From an uncultured Hungatella sp. (GTDB lineage: Bacteria; Bacillota; Clostridia; Lachnospirales; Lachnospiraceae): a stretch of DNA of 13,567 bases. The stretch spans positions 3,517 through 17,083 of the forward strand of contig CAJTOT010000018.1 of NCBI GenBank assembly GCA_910577935.1, given 5' to 3'. The notes under the pieces were generated by a model. That model did not search any database and was not told the DNA's origin. It worked only from the letters and a program-made list of their open reading frames with translations. This document shows, piece by piece, positions 13,092 to 13,567 of this stretch. Numbering within the stretch: position 1 is the first letter of the stretch; the number at the start of each line of letters is the position of its first letter. Made by a program: the position numbers and the translations under genes.

Positions 13092-13567
13092 ATGAGAAAT
13101 TGGATGTGGACAGCGAGTTTGGCGGCTCTGTGGCTTGGTTTGGCGGCAGCGGCGCCTCTGAACGCCCAGGGGGCGGTGATTCCCGACGGATTATCGGTGG
13201 GAGGCCGGAACCTGGGAGGACTGGATACAGAAGATGCAAAGCAGAAGCTGGAAGACTATGTGGCTGACATGTCGGGGCAGACCGTGAGTCTGGACGTGGA
13301 GGGCGTCCGGGTGGAGACCACGGCGGGGGAGCTTGGCTACTCCTGGAAGAATCCTGACGTGGTGGAGGAATCTGTAAAGGAATACAACACAGGCAATGTG
13401 ATACAGCGCTATATGAAGCAGAAAGACCTTCAGCGGAATCCGGTAGATGTGCCTCTGGAGCTGGAGGCCGACGGGGAGACGGTGGCAAGATTTGTGGAAG
13501 AACAGTGCTCTCCCATGAACCGCGAGGCGCAGGATGCCGTGATTGTCAGGGAGAACGGCCAGTTTAT
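13092..13567 (+). CDS. VanW/YoaR-family exported protein, N-terminal fragment
   Basis: Starting at ATG 13092, with GAGGAG (13081-13086) upstream, 158 codons are visible and the gene continues past the window end. Residues 1-26 form a signal peptide or anchor (WMWTASLAALWLGLAAAAP, then NAQG). Residues 28-40 contain the typical SVGGRNLGGL start of the peptidoglycan-binding-4 repeat seen before VanW domains. The domain proceeds through EDAKQKLEDYV, a TVSLDVEGVRV strand and the TTAGELGYSW element, with a second half from about 130. The VanW domain itself would lie beyond the window. Such proteins are cell-wall-associated in Clostridia, with unclear function. It closes a plus-strand run starting at tsaC; the 37-residue membrane peptide precedes it. 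Confidence 0.88.
   Translation, partial: MRNWMWTASLAALWLGLAAAAPLNAQGAVIPDGLSVGGRNLGGLDTEDAKQKLEDYVADMSGQTVSLDVEGVRVETTAGELGYSWKNPDVVEESVKEYNTGNVIQRYMKQKDLQRNPVDVPLELEADGETVARFVEEQCSPMNREAQDAVIVRENGQF

Overview
The window looks like chromosomal DNA of a moderately GC-rich Clostridia member, most likely Lachnospiraceae. The signs are strong AGGAGG ribosome-binding sites, frequent GTG/TTG starts, a MecA adaptor, a clostridial 2[4Fe-4S] ferredoxin, a VanW/YoaR-type protein and a DUF4080-like B12-binding radical SAM protein. This placement is inferred from gene families, not from a search. I see no phage, transposon, CRISPR or tRNA/rRNA signature.

Layout. (1) 1-429 is the 3' end of the replicative helicase gene dnaB, with a terminator folded over its stop codon. 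(2) 628-1602 encodes a MerR-type DNA-binding protein with a long disordered middle and a helical, basic C-terminus. It converges on a class I glutamine-amidotransferase-like (peptidase C26) hydrolase, 1621-2340. (3) 2493-2663 is a 56-residue ferredoxin on the minus strand, divergent from a 66-residue DUF1858-type protein (2948-3148). A bidirectional terminator separates the latter from mecA (3248-3979, minus). (4) 3980-4722 carries no convincing gene. It is AT-rich at first, then unusually dense in hairpins, including a well-formed three-way junction (4544-4624) and partly repeated motifs. A 75-residue conserved-looking hypothetical protein follows (4723-4950). (5) 5268-8374 is an envelope pair: a membrane-anchored GH18/SleL-like glycosidase and a lipoprotein metallophosphoesterase whose last ~105 codons lie in another frame, a probable frameshift. 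(6) 8555-9274 (minus) is a membrane-anchored N-acetylmuramoyl-L-alanine amidase, divergent from a long plus-strand run. (7) That run (9350 to the window end) is TsaC/Sua5, B12-binding radical SAM, DEDDh exonuclease, a 37-residue membrane peptide and the start of a VanW-family protein. Its genes are tightly spaced or overlapping.

How the genes relate. Cell-envelope functions recur (GH18, lipoprotein phosphoesterase, amidase, VanW), mixed with housekeeping (DnaB, TsaC, MecA, exonuclease). The points most worth a second look are the structured intergenic region at 4160-4700, the frameshift at 8055-8061, the RacA-like build of the MerR-type protein with a palindrome before it, and the small proteins at 4723 and 12950. 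No clear new defence or biosynthetic system is visible.
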